A stretch of DNA of 64,000 nt from Streptomyces sp. CB02980 (GTDB taxonomy: Bacteria > Actinomycetota > Actinomycetes > Streptomycetales > Streptomycetaceae): NCBI RefSeq assembly GCF_014451325.2, contig NZ_JACSCH020000028.1:33820-97819 (forward strand), given 5' to 3'. Within the stretch, counting starts at the first letter, position 1, and the number at the start of each line of letters is the position of its first letter. The notes beneath the pieces are model-generated. The model made no database searches. It saw only the letters and a program-made list of their open reading frames with translations, and was not told the DNA's origin. The translations under genes and the position numbers were made by a program. Positions 1 through 8,228 of the stretch are shown here, piece by piece.

Positions 1-1584
1 CAGGGACGCGAGGTCGACCTCGACGAGCGTCGGCCCGTCCGAGGCGACGGCCTCGGTGATGACCGGCGCCGCGTGTTCCTCGGCGGCGATCCGCAGGTAC
101 GGCAGACCGCAGGAGCGGGCGAGCAGTTCGAAGTCGGGGGTGACGAGGTCGACACCGGAGCGGCGTTCGCTGTGGCGGTCCTGCATGTTGCGCAGCACGC
201 CGTATCCGCCGTCGTTGAAGACGATCAGGGTGAGCCGGGGCCGTTCCTGGGCGAGGGTGAGCAGTTCGCCGAGGTGGACGGCGAGTCCGCCGTCGCCGGC
301 GAGGACGACGGTGGGCGCGTCGGGCCGTCCGAGGGCCGCGCCGATGCCCATGCCGAGGCCCTGGCCGATGCCGCCTCCGCGCGGGAAGACGTTGTCCCGC
401 GGGTCGTACATCTCGAGGAGCCGGTTGCCCCAGCTGCTGGAGGGGATGGTCACGTCGCGGGCGACGACGGCCTCGCGGGGCAGCGCGGCGCGCAGGGCGT
501 CGCAGATCGCGGCCTGCGGTCCGATGCTGTCGTGCAGGGTCGCCCGTACGTCGTCGCGGACGGCGCGGACGCGTTCCCGCCAGCCGTCCTCGGCGGGCGT
601 GGCGTGCCGGGTCAGGGCCGCGAGGGTGGGTGCGGCGGCGCCGTGCAGCGGGTGGGCGACGGGGTAGACCCGGCCGAGCGCCGCCGCGTCGAGGTCGATC
701 TGGATGTGCGCCGGGGGCAGTTCGAGGGTGTAGTCGGCGGTCTCGTTGGAGCGGAAGTGGGTGCCGACGGTGACGAGCACGTCCGCGTCGGCGAGGAGGG
801 CGCGGGCGGCGGGGGTGGTGGCGAAGTTGCCGATGACCTGCTCGTGGTCCTCGGGCACCGTGCCGCGTCCGGAGTTGGAGGTGAGCAGTCCCGCTCCGGT
901 CGCCGCAAGGAGCCGGGCCAGTTCCGGGCGGGCTCCGGTGGCGCCGCCGCCGGCCCAGACGAGGGGGCGGCGGGCGGTGGCCAGGAGTGCGCCGGCGGCG
1001 GCGAGTTCGCCGTCCGTGGGGGCGGGTGCCGCAGGGCACCCGGGGATGACGGGGTCGTCGGTCTGGGGCGCGTACTGGAGGTCGATGGGCCACTCCACGC
1101 TGGCCGGTCCGCCGGTTCCGCCGGGCCCGCCGAGCGCCGCCCGTGCCGCCTCGCGCAGGATGCGGCCCGCCGTCTCGGTGTCCGGCACCGTCGCGGCGTG
1201 GGCCGACACGGCGGTGAGCATGCCGAGCTGGTCCTTGGTCTCGTGGATGAACCCCCGTCCGCTGCCGAGGAACTCGCTCTCGATCTGGCCGGTGACGTGC
1301 AGGACGGAGCTGCCGGCGCTCAGCGACTCGATCAGCGATCCGGCGGCGTTGCCGGCGCCCGTTCCGGTGGAGGTCAGGGCGCAGCCGAGGGAGCCGCGGG
1401 CCCGTCCGTAGGCGTCGGCGGCGTTCACGGCCGATGCCTCGTGGCGTACGGGTACGAAGCGGAGTTCGCGGTCGACGGCCTCGACGAGCGGCAGGTTGTG
1501 CACGCTGACGATGCCGAAGACGGTGTCGATTCCCAGTTCGCGCAGGACGGCGACGAGGAGATCGCCTCCGTTGTCGTGACGCAT
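1..1584 (-). CDS. Thiamine-diphosphate-dependent enzyme, acetolactate synthase/benzoylformate decarboxylase type (3' end cut)
   Basis: Partial: the reading frame is open to the window edge, so 528 codons are visible and the C-terminus is missing. The ATG lies 9 nt after the stop of the upstream SDR. The N-terminal pyrimidine-binding domain carries the conserved glutamate (E49 in RHEASAVNAADAYGRA) that activates the cofactor. The C-terminal domain has the ThDP/Mg motif, GDGG near residue 430 followed by FNDGGYG about 25 residues later. Family members carboligate or decarboxylate 2-oxo acids. It is the last visible gene of the minus-strand catabolic operon, so a decarboxylase acting on a 2-oxo acid intermediate is plausible; the substrate is unknown. 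Confidence 0.85.
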   Translation of the reverse strand, partial: MRHDNGGDLLVAVLRELGIDTVFGIVSVHNLPLVEAVDRELRFVPVRHEASAVNAADAYGRARGSLGCALTSTGTGAGNAAGSLIESLSAGSSVLHVTGQIESEFLGSGRGFIHETKDQLGMLTAVSAHAATVPDTETAGRILREAARAALGGPGGTGGPASVEWPIDLQYAPQTDDPVIPGCPAAPAPTDGELAAAGALLATARRPLVWAGGGATGARPELARLLAATGAGLLTSNSGRGTVPEDHEQVIGNFATTPAARALLADADVLVTVGTHFRSNETADYTLELPPAHIQIDLDAAALGRVYPVAHPLHGAAAPTLAALTRHATPAEDGWRERVRAVRDDVRATLHDSIGPQAAICDALRAALPREAVVARDVTIPSSSWGNRLLEMYDPRDNVFPRGGGIGQGLGMGIGAALGRPDAPTVVLAGDGGLAVHLGELLTLAQERPRLTLIVFNDGGYGVLRNMQDRHSERRSGVDLVTPDFELLARSCGLPYLRIAAEEHAAPVITEAVASDGPTLVEVDLASL

Positions 1585-1593
1585 GGTGTCTCC

Positions 1594-2382
1594 TCAGAGG
1601 ATGGAGCGGCCGACGCCGCCGCAGACGTCGATGCTGGTGCCGGTGATGTAGGAGGCGCGGGGCGAGAGGAGGGTGACGACCGCGTAGGCGACCTCCTCGG
1701 CCCGGCCGAGCCGGCCGAGGGCGACGCCCCGGTCGGCGGCCAGTTCCGCCTGCCAGTCCTCGTAGCTCGTGCCGGTGGCGGCCGCGGCGTGGCGGCGGGT
1801 CCACTGGCCGGTGTCGATGAGCCCGAGGCACACGGAGTTGACCCGGATGCCGTCGGCGGCGAGTTCGGCCGACAGGGACTTGGAGAGGTTGAGGATGCCG
1901 GCGCGGGCGGCGCTGGTGGTGATCAGGCGGGGCTCGGGCTGCTTGGCGAGGACCGCGTTGACGTTGACGACGCTCGCCGCTCCGGAGCGGGCGAGGAACG
2001 GGCGGGCGGCGCGCAGGGGGTTCAGTACCCCGGCGAACTTGAGCTCCAGTTCGTCGCGCCAGTCCTCGGCCGTCGAGTCGTCGAGCCCCTTCATGCGGGA
2101 CTGTCCGGCGTTGTTCACGAGTCCGTCGACGCCGCCGAACGTGTCGGCTGCGCCGCGTACGAAGCGGTCCACGGCGTCGGCGTCCCGGACGTCGCAGACG
2201 CCGGTGAGGAGGCGGTCGCGTCCGGCGCCGAGCCGGGCGGCCGCCTCGGCGAGACGATCGGCGTCACGGCCGCAGGTGGCGACGCGGGCGCCTTCGTCGA
2301 GCAGGGCGCGGACCGTGGCCAGGCCGACGCCCGAGCTGCCGCCGGTGACCACGATGGTGCGGTCGGCGAGGCCCAGATCCAT
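1594..2382 (-). CDS. SDR-family oxidoreductase lacking the usual YxxxK pair
   Basis: 262 aa. The N-terminus has the Rossmann motif TGGSSGVG (residues 13-20) and NNAG at 90-93, and it ends with the SDR-type ITGTSIDVCGG, so the fold is clear. Where classical SDRs have Tyr-x3-Lys, this protein reads TSAARAG (about 156-162). Tyr is replaced by Thr/Ser and Lys by Arg, and the catalytic Ser position is Asn/Ala. AGGAG precedes the ATG. It lies 19 nt after SDR2 and 9 nt before the ThDP gene, inside the operon. It may be a non-canonical SDR, an isomerase/hydratase-like member, or a cofactor-binding partner. Confidence 0.85.
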   Translation of the reverse strand: MDLGLADRTIVVTGGSSGVGLATVRALLDEGARVATCGRDADRLAEAAARLGAGRDRLLTGVCDVRDADAVDRFVRGAADTFGGVDGLVNNAGQSRMKGLDDSTAEDWRDELELKFAGVLNPLRAARPFLARSGAASVVNVNAVLAKQPEPRLITTSAARAGILNLSKSLSAELAADGIRVNSVCLGLIDTGQWTRRHAAAATGTSYEDWQAELAADRGVALGRLGRAEEVAYAVVTLLSPRASYITGTSIDVCGGVGRSIL

Positions 2383-2401
2383 AACGGGTTTCTCCTGCTT
2401 G

Positions 2402-3157
2402 TCAGTTCATGGTGAAGCCGCCGTTGACGGCGATCACCTGTCCGGTCAGATAGCGGGACTCCTCGCCGAGCAGGTAGGAGACGATCCCGGTGAGGTCGTC
2501 CGGCTGCTGCGGCCGGGAGACGGCCCGGTTCGCGCGGTAGAGGTCGTGGCGCTCGGCGGGCACGGTCTCGGTCGCCTCGCCCTCGGTGAGTCCGGGGGCG
2601 ACCGCGTTGACGGTGATCCCCCTGTCGCCGAGTTCGCGTGCCATGGCCCGGGTGAGGGCGATGACCGCTCCCTTGGAGGCGATGTAGTGGGCGAGGCGCG
2701 GGGAGCCGTAGAGGGCGGCGTCCGAGGCGATGTTGACGATCCGGCCCGGTGTCGCGAAGAGCGGGTGGAGGGCCTTGGAGACCAGCCAGGGGCCGCGGGC
2801 GTTGACCGTCATCAGCCGGTCCCACACCTCGATGTCGATGTCCTGGAACTCCTTGCCGCCCACGCCGTTGGCGAGCGCCGCGTTGTTGACCAGGCCGTAC
2901 AGCGGGCCGATCGCCCGCACGGCGGCCGCCAGCGCGGCCACCGACTCCTGGTCGGCGACGTCGCAGCGTACGAAGCGGGCGTCGATGCCCTCCGCGCGCA
3001 GTTCGGCGGCCGCCCGCTCGCCCCGCTCCCGCTCCAGTTCGGCGACGACGACGCGGAAGCCGTCCTCGCCCGCCCGGCGGGCCATGGCCAGTCCCAGGCC
3101 ACGGCCCGCTCCGGTGACGACGACGGTGCGTGCGTCGGCCGGGGGCAGGTCAGCCAC
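2402..3157 (-). CDS. SDR-family oxidoreductase (classical)
   Basis: 251 aa from a GTG start that overlaps the cupin gene end by 8 nt, which suggests translational coupling. It is a complete classical SDR: TGAGRGLG at 15-22, NNAA at 91-94, and Ser145, Tyr158, Lys162 (YIASKGA) as the catalytic set. The C-terminus has the YLTGQ...NGGFTMN signature. It would oxidise or reduce a hydroxy/keto group with NAD(P). It differs from its downstream neighbour in keeping all catalytic residues, so in this pair it is the likely working dehydrogenase. Confidence 0.9.
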   Translation of the reverse strand: MADLPPADARTVVVTGAGRGLGLAMARRAGEDGFRVVVAELERERGERAAAELRAEGIDARFVRCDVADQESVAALAAAVRAIGPLYGLVNNAALANGVGGKEFQDIDIEVWDRLMTVNARGPWLVSKALHPLFATPGRIVNIASDAALYGSPRLAHYIASKGAVIALTRAMARELGDRGITVNAVAPGLTEGEATETVPAERHDLYRANRAVSRPQQPDDLTGIVSYLLGEESRYLTGQVIAVNGGFTMN

Positions 3158-3671
3158 GGGTGACGCCGTGCATCGGCGAGTACTCGGGGTAGGTCGGGAC
3201 CTGCGGCTTCTGCGTGCCGATGACGACGCAGAAGAGGGCGTCGGTGTCCCCCTCGTTCTTCAGGGAGCGGGTCACGCCGGCCGGGACGACGATCATGTCG
3301 CGGTAGCCGAGAGTCCGGTACTCGACCTCGTCGGGGCCACGGTGGATGCCGACCTTGACCTCGCCCTCCAGGACGAAGAAGGCCTCTTCGACGTCGTGGT
3401 GGGTGTGGGCCGGGCCCTCGGCGCCGGGCGGCAGCAGCATGTTGGAGAAGGTGAAGCCGCCGGACGGGATGATGCGGCTGTCGCCCTCGTGGTTGCCGGT
3501 GGCGCCGGAACCGACGTAGCGGATCTGGCCGCGGCGGTACTGCGGGCCGGCCTTCTCCTGGAAGGAGAGGGTGTCGAAGTCGGCGACCCGGGAGGCCTTG
3601 GAGGCGATGAGGGAGTCGGTGTACGCGGCGAGGTCGTCGCCGTTGTCGTACGCGGTGGTGGTCAGAGGCAT
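3150..3671 (-). CDS. Cupin-2 domain protein
   Basis: 173 aa, single beta-barrel cupin. The first cupin motif is intact: PAHTHHDVEEAFFVLEG, with His89, His91, His92 and Glu95/96 as metal ligands. The second motif is weak (DMIVVPAGVTRSLKN). Such proteins act as small dioxygenases, isomerases or decarboxylases in catabolic operons, or as metabolite sensors. AGGAG lies 10 nt before the ATG. It sits between the alpha/beta hydrolase and the two SDRs. The substrate cannot be read from the sequence. Confidence 0.85.
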   Translation of the reverse strand: MPLTTTAYDNGDDLAAYTDSLIASKASRVADFDTLSFQEKAGPQYRRGQIRYVGSGATGNHEGDSRIIPSGGFTFSNMLLPPGAEGPAHTHHDVEEAFFVLEGEVKVGIHRGPDEVEYRTLGYRDMIVVPAGVTRSLKNEGDTDALFCVVIGTQKPQVPTYPEYSPMHGVTRG

Positions 3672-3683
3672 GAGGGACAGCTC

Positions 3684-4490
3684 CTATTCGGGGATGCGTG
3701 CGGTGATGCGGAGGTGGGAGAGGACCCAGGCGTTGAAGCGCCCGGGCTGCTCCTGGTTGGCCAGGTGACCGGCGTCCTTGACGATCACGAAGGCGGTCTT
3801 GTGGAGGGCCCCGGCGATGGCCTGACTGCCCTCGACCCCGGTGACCCGGTCCTGGTCGCCGCAGAGGACGAGCGAGGGCGCGGCGACCGTGGGGAGTTCG
3901 GCGCGCAGGTCTGCCGAGGCCATGGACTCGGCGGCGTACCCGTAGCCCGGGAGCCGTACCGAGGCGGCCATGGTGTCGACGATCCGGCGGACCAGTGCGG
4001 CCGGGGCGCCCGGAGACACCAGGCGTGGTCCGCGGGTCTCGGCGAAGGCGCGCGGGCCGAGTTCGGCGAGTTCGGTGGCGCGGGCCCGCATGCCCGCCGC
4101 CTTCGTCTCGTCCGTGCCCGAGCCGGGGCTGGAGTCGGCCACGATCACCGAGGCGACGAGGTCCGGGTGGCGGGCGGCGAGCCGCAGGGCGATCACGCCG
4201 CCCCAGGAGACGCCGAGCACATGGGCGCTGCCGCCGCGCTCCCGGATCAGCCGGGCCGCCGTGTCCGCGAAGTCGTCGAGGGTGAGGGGGACTTCGGGGT
4301 CGGGCGACCGGGCGTACCCGGGGGCGTCCCAGGCGACGACCCGTGCGTACGCGGAGAGTTCGGCGAGCTGGGGGGCGAAGGCCACCGACGAGGAGCCGAT
4401 GCCGTGCAGGCACAGGAGGACGGGTCCGTGCTCGCCGGCCTCCTCGACGTGGACGTCCGTGGCGGCCGGGGCGAGGACGTCGGCGCTCAC
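3684..4490 (-). CDS. Alpha/beta hydrolase (MhpC-like fold)
   Basis: 268 aa from a GTG that overlaps the upstream stop (GTGA). The open frame runs further upstream, but that part is a shadow of the neighbouring gene. The oxyanion region LCLHGIG is at 27-33, the nucleophile elbow GVSWGG has Ser95, and the acid (GDQD, Asp214) and histidine (GH, His242) are in place. The layout fits C-C bond hydrolases of meta-cleavage pathways, as well as ester hydrolases. Next to an extradiol-dioxygenase-like VOC protein, a ring-fission-product hydrolase is a reasonable inference. Confidence 0.88.
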   Translation of the reverse strand: MSADVLAPAATDVHVEEAGEHGPVLLCLHGIGSSSVAFAPQLAELSAYARVVAWDAPGYARSPDPEVPLTLDDFADTAARLIRERGGSAHVLGVSWGGVIALRLAARHPDLVASVIVADSSPGSGTDETKAAGMRARATELAELGPRAFAETRGPRLVSPGAPAALVRRIVDTMAASVRLPGYGYAAESMASADLRAELPTVAAPSLVLCGDQDRVTGVEGSQAIAGALHKTAFVIVKDAGHLANQEQPGRFNAWVLSHLRITARIPE

Positions 4491-5284
4491 AGGATCTGGC
4501 CCGTCCGCCCGGCGAGCGCGGCGAGGCTCCGCAGGACGGCGTACGGCACCACCTGGCTGGTGGCCGGGTTGCCCGGGTCGGGCAGGTGCGCGACCTCGAA
4601 GCGGTACGCCCCGTGCGCGCCGGACGCCTCGATCACATGGCGCGTGTGGTGTGCCGCGGGATCGGCGACGACCCGGACCCGCACAGCGTCCAGGTCGCCG
4701 ACGGCCAGCGCGACCGAGGCGGCCACGTTCGTCGACTTGGGGAACTTCGCCGGGACCTCGCGGGCGGTGCCGGTCATGACCTCGACCGGGCCGGTCGCCG
4801 TCCGCATCCTGGCGAGCAACTCCTCGTCCATCCAGGGCTGTTCGAGGGTCGAGGGCAGTTTGGTGGTGGTCAGCCGGACTTCGTCGAGGGGTCCGAGCGA
4901 GCGGGCGGCCTGGAGCAGATCGAGTCCGCCGACGGCGCCGCCGGTGAAGTACACCCGGCCGGGTCCCGCCGCGAGCAGTCGCTTCGCGAGCTCCTCGTCG
5001 GTCATCGCGCCGCTGGAGGCGACGAGCAGGTCGGTGCCGGAGGCGAGCACGCGCTCGCCCCACTCCCGTACGACTCCCTGGCCGGCGGCCTCCACGATCA
5101 GGTCGCAGAGCTCCAGCGCCTCCTCGAAGGGGACCTGGGGGGCGGGCGCCGCGTCGCCGAGCGGACGGTTGTCGACGACGCACACCAGCTCGGCGCCGTC
5201 CACCTGCCCGTCGGCGAGCGCGGTGCCGACGATCCGGCCGATCGCCCCCCAGCCGACGACTCCGACCTTGCGTACGGTGCTCAT
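4487..5284 (-). CDS. Aspartate-dehydrogenase-like NAD(P)-dependent enzyme
   Basis: 265 aa. The N-terminal Rossmann motif is GWGAIGR (11-17). The substrate domain carries VASSGAM and KFPKSTN, with a late HHTRH/SGAHG segment, as in the NadX family (L-aspartate to iminoaspartate). The ATG overlaps the VOC stop (ATGA) and the end overlaps the hydrolase start (GTGA). No nadA, nadB or nadC is nearby, so a role in NAD synthesis is unlikely. An amine or imine oxidoreductase step in catabolism fits the context better. Confidence 0.82.
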   Translation of the reverse strand: MSTVRKVGVVGWGAIGRIVGTALADGQVDGAELVCVVDNRPLGDAAPAPQVPFEEALELCDLIVEAAGQGVVREWGERVLASGTDLLVASSGAMTDEELAKRLLAAGPGRVYFTGGAVGGLDLLQAARSLGPLDEVRLTTTKLPSTLEQPWMDEELLARMRTATGPVEVMTGTAREVPAKFPKSTNVAASVALAVGDLDAVRVRVVADPAAHHTRHVIEASGAHGAYRFEVAHLPDPGNPATSQVVPYAVLRSLAALAGRTGQIL

Positions 5285-6225
5285 GCGTTGTCCTTCCTGG
5301 CGTCGACGGGGGCGAGCGGGCCGGGGTCCGGCGAGCCCGCCATGTGGCAGCGGATCTCCTTCGACGGCGGGCCGGCCGTGCCCCACAGGTCGGAGAGCTC
5401 CGGGACCCGTCGCCACACGCGGGCGATCCAGGTGTCCTCGACGATCTGCGCGACCTCGGATGTGTACTCGCAGACGAGCCCGGACGGGTCGGTGAAGTAG
5501 GAGAAGGTGTTGTTGCCGGGGCCGTGGCGGCCTGGTCCCCACTGGGGGGTGATGCCGTGGTGGCGGAGCCGGCCGAGGCCGCGCATGAAGTGGTCGACCG
5601 AGCTCATCTCGTACGCCACGTGGTTGAGCGAGGTCCACTCGGCCTGGTTGAAGGCGATGCAGTGGTGGTCGGCGTTGCAGCGCAGGAAGGCCATCTGGTG
5701 CTCGGACCAGTCGGAGACGCGCAGTCCGAGCACCTCGCGGTAGAAGGCGACGGCGGCGTCGATGTCGACGGTGTTGAGCACGGCGTGGGTGACCCCGACG
5801 GGCACGGCGCCGTCCCGTCCGCGCGGGACGACCGCATCGACATGGGCGCTGATCTCGACGAGGCGGCCTTCGGGGTCGGTGAACCGCAGGCCGTGTCCGC
5901 CGCCTGCCTGGTCGAGGGGGCCGGGGCCGAAGACGGGGACGATGCCCCGTGCTTCGAGGCGCCGGGCGGCCTCGTCGACCTCGGCGGGGGTGGCGACGGC
6001 GAAGGCGAGCCGGCCGAGACCCACGCGCTCGCGTTCGGTCAGGTGCAGGACGTGGTGCTCGTCGCCGGTGCCGCGCAGCCACCGCGCGCCGCTGTCGGAC
6101 TCGACGGTCTCGAGCCCCCAGACCTCCTCGTAGAAGTCGGCGGCCTCGGTGAAGGCGGGCGTGTGCAGCTCGACGTACCGCAGGGAGCGGAGCCGGGCGA
6201 TCGGGCCGGACGGTGACGGTTGCAT
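5281..6225 (-). CDS. Two-domain VOC protein resembling extradiol ring-cleavage dioxygenase
   Basis: 314 aa with two glyoxalase/VOC modules (about 12-130 and 143-260), as in catechol 2,3-dioxygenases. The second module keeps the 2-His-1-Glu iron site: His147 (GVTHAVL), His202 (SLNHVAYE) and Glu253 (LVCEYTS). The start is the ATG behind GGAGAG. An in-frame extension upstream would run through the 13-bp repeat array and is rejected. Likely role: Fe(II)-dependent cleavage of a catechol or aminophenol-type substrate. Confidence 0.88.
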   Translation of the reverse strand: MQPSPSGPIARLRSLRYVELHTPAFTEAADFYEEVWGLETVESDSGARWLRGTGDEHHVLHLTERERVGLGRLAFAVATPAEVDEAARRLEARGIVPVFGPGPLDQAGGGHGLRFTDPEGRLVEISAHVDAVVPRGRDGAVPVGVTHAVLNTVDIDAAVAFYREVLGLRVSDWSEHQMAFLRCNADHHCIAFNQAEWTSLNHVAYEMSSVDHFMRGLGRLRHHGITPQWGPGRHGPGNNTFSYFTDPSGLVCEYTSEVAQIVEDTWIARVWRRVPELSDLWGTAGPPSKEIRCHMAGSPDPGPLAPVDARKDNA

Positions 6226-6237
6226 GGGTCTCTCCAG

Positions 6238-6443
6238 TCGGGCGGGCGGGCCCGGACGGTGGGCTCGGCGGGCGGGCCCGGACGGTCGGCTCGGGCGATC
6301 GGGCCCGGACGGCCGGCTCGGGCGGTCGGCTCGGGCGGTCGGCCCGGGCGGTCGGCTCGGGCGGTCGGCTCGGGCGGTCGGCTCGGGCGGTGGGCCCGGA
6401 CGGTCGGCCCGGACGGTCGGCCCGGGCGGTCGGCCCGGGCGGC
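6238..6443. repeat. 13-bp tandem repeat array, about 16 degenerate copies
   Basis: The gap between the aldehyde dehydrogenase stop and the VOC start is filled almost entirely by head-to-tail copies of a 13-bp unit with consensus CGGTCGGCTCGGG. Variants include CGGTCGGCCCGGG, CGGTGGGCCCGGA and CGATCGGGCCCGGA-like copies at the left. Because 13 is not a multiple of 3, all frames stay open across it and produce spurious Arg/Pro/Gly-rich ORFs. Confidence 0.9.
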
Positions 6444-6451
6444 GTGGCGGG

Positions 6452-7936
6452 TCAGCCGGCCCAGGGAAGGGGGGTGTCGGCGGTGCCCCAGTACAGGGAC
6501 TTCTGTCGCTGGTAGGCGCGGATCGCGTCCCGGCCCTTCTCCGTGCCGAGGCCGCTGTCCTTCCATCCGCTGAACGGGGTGGCGGCGCTGAACTGCTTGT
6601 ACGTGTTGATCCAGACGGTGCCGGCCTCGATCCGGCGCGCGATCCGCCAGGCGGCGCGCAGGTCACGGGTCCAGATGCCGCAGGCGAGACCGTAGACGGA
6701 GTCGTTGGCCTGGCGGACGAGGTCGTCCTCGTCGTCGTAGGGCAGGGCGACGAGGACCGGGCCGAAGATCTCCTCCCGGCAGGTGCGGGAGGTGTTGGCC
6801 AGACCGTCGAGGACGGTCGGGAGGTAGTAGGCGCCGTCCTGGTACCGCTCCCCCGTGGGCGCCGACCCCCCGCAGAGCACGCGCGCGCCTTCGGAGCGGG
6901 CGAGGTCGACGTAGGCGGCGACCGCGTCGCGGTGGCGGTGGTGGACCAGGGGGCCGACCTGGGTGGAGGGGTCGGTGCCGGGGCCGACGCGCAGCGTGCG
7001 GACCCGCTCGACGAGCTCGCCGACGAAGGTGTCGTAGATCTCGCGTGCCACGAAGAGCCGCGAGCCGGCGATGCAGGACTGGCCGCTGGACGAGAAGATC
7101 CCGAACAGCACCCCGGCCAGCGCCTGCTCGATGTCGGCGTCGGCGCGCACGATCGTCGGCGACTTGCCGCCGAGCTCCAGCGAGGCGGGGACCAGCTTCT
7201 CGCCGGCGATCGCGGCGATGGACCGGCCCGTCTCGGTGCCTCCGGTGAATCCGATCCGGGCGACGAGGGGGTGGCGAACGAGGGCGTCGCCGACGATCCG
7301 ACCGCTGCCGGGCAGGACCGAGAGGAGGGCGGTGGGCAGGCCGAACTCGTCGAGTGCCCGGGTGATCAGCCGCCCGAGGGCGAGGGAGACCAGGGGGGTC
7401 CACGCGGCGGGCTTGAGGAGGACGGCGTTGCCCGCGGCGAGTGCGGGGGCGATCTTCTGCGCGTCGCTGGCGACCGGGGAGTTCCAGGGGTTGATCGCGC
7501 CGACCACGCCGATCGGTTCGTGGACGCTCATGGTGACGTACGGGCCGCGGGACGGCGTGACGGCGTCCTCGGCCGTCTCCAGGGCTGCGGCCATGTACCG
7601 GAAGGTGCCCGCCGCGCTGAGTGCGAGGGCCCGGGTCTCGGTGAGGGTCTTGCCGGTGTCGGCGGTCTGTACGGCGGCGAGCTCGGGGGCGGCCTCTTCG
7701 GTCAGCTCGGCGATCCGGTGCAGGAGGCGGGCACGCTCATGGGCGAGCAGGTCCCGCCAGGCAGGGTCCGCCACCGCCCGCGCCGCCGCCTCGGCCGCCT
7801 CGCCGACCTCGGCGGCGGAGGCGGAGTGCACGGTGGCGAGGACGCGTCCGGTCGCCGGGTCGACGGTGTCGACGGGCTCGCCCGCACCGCGTCGCCACTG
7901 GCCCGCGATCAGGATGTCGGTGGGAAGGAGCGGCAC
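6452..7936 (-). CDS. NAD(P)-dependent aldehyde dehydrogenase
   Basis: 494 aa, full family length. The catalytic base Glu254 is in LELGGKSP, the nucleophile Cys288 in GQSCIAGSR, and NPWNSP (149-154) is the cofactor/substrate region. It resembles 2-hydroxymuconic-semialdehyde and betaine-aldehyde dehydrogenases. It would oxidise a semialdehyde from ring cleavage to the acid. It is the promoter-proximal gene of the minus-strand operon, divergent from the MFS gene across a 292-bp control region. Confidence 0.92.
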   Translation of the reverse strand: MPLLPTDILIAGQWRRGAGEPVDTVDPATGRVLATVHSASAAEVGEAAEAAARAVADPAWRDLLAHERARLLHRIAELTEEAAPELAAVQTADTGKTLTETRALALSAAGTFRYMAAALETAEDAVTPSRGPYVTMSVHEPIGVVGAINPWNSPVASDAQKIAPALAAGNAVLLKPAAWTPLVSLALGRLITRALDEFGLPTALLSVLPGSGRIVGDALVRHPLVARIGFTGGTETGRSIAAIAGEKLVPASLELGGKSPTIVRADADIEQALAGVLFGIFSSSGQSCIAGSRLFVAREIYDTFVGELVERVRTLRVGPGTDPSTQVGPLVHHRHRDAVAAYVDLARSEGARVLCGGSAPTGERYQDGAYYLPTVLDGLANTSRTCREEIFGPVLVALPYDDEDDLVRQANDSVYGLACGIWTRDLRAAWRIARRIEAGTVWINTYKQFSAATPFSGWKDSGLGTEKGRDAIRAYQRQKSLYWGTADTPLPWAG

Positions 7937-8034
7937 GGGTGGACCTCCGGGCAGGGGCGGAAGGGGAGTTGGCTCATGGCACGGACGGAGTCCGGCTCGA
8001 TCCCGGGACCGGAATCGTCGAAGTGCTTGAAATC

Positions 8035-8044
8035 TAAGCGCTTA
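8035..8044. promoter_or_regulatory. Perfect 10-bp palindrome TAAGCGCTTA, candidate operator
   Basis: This palindrome lies in the divergent region between the ALDH operon and the MFS gene. A related AAGTGCTT is just upstream (8021-8028). The same core recurs at 8150-8175 nearer the MFS start. Two related sites flanking both divergent promoters suggest a dimeric repressor. Confidence 0.55.
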
Positions 8045-8149
8045 ACTAATTCTCGACAAGCCCCCGAGTCGAGATCGTTGCCGAATCGGCCTTGAGCACG
8101 CCCTTCGCGAAGCCGATGATGACTACCGGGCCCGCGAGACGGAGATCTC

Positions 8150-8175
8150 TAGGCGCTTAACCATTGACCGCTTAG
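8150..8175. promoter_or_regulatory. Second copy of AGGCGCTTA-type operator motif
   Basis: TAGGCGCTTA (8150-8159) differs by one base from the palindrome at 8035-8044. It is followed after 9 nt by CGCTTAG (8169-8175). It lies 54 bp upstream of the MFS start, where binding could block that promoter. Confidence 0.5.
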
Positions 8176-8228
8176 ATAAGGACCCCTACTGTCTCGGCAA
8201 CTCCCCTGCCCGCGGAAGGACCCCCTCC

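Noticed and set aside
73..2415. 780-codon plus-strand frame
   Set aside because: Acidic, Gly/Val-rich antisense shadow of the ThDP and SDR genes.
6226..6666. N-terminal extension of the VOC protein through the repeat array
   Set aside because: The extension is repeat-encoded Arg/Pro/Gly sequence and runs into the ALDH gene; a good ribosome site precedes the ATG at 6225.
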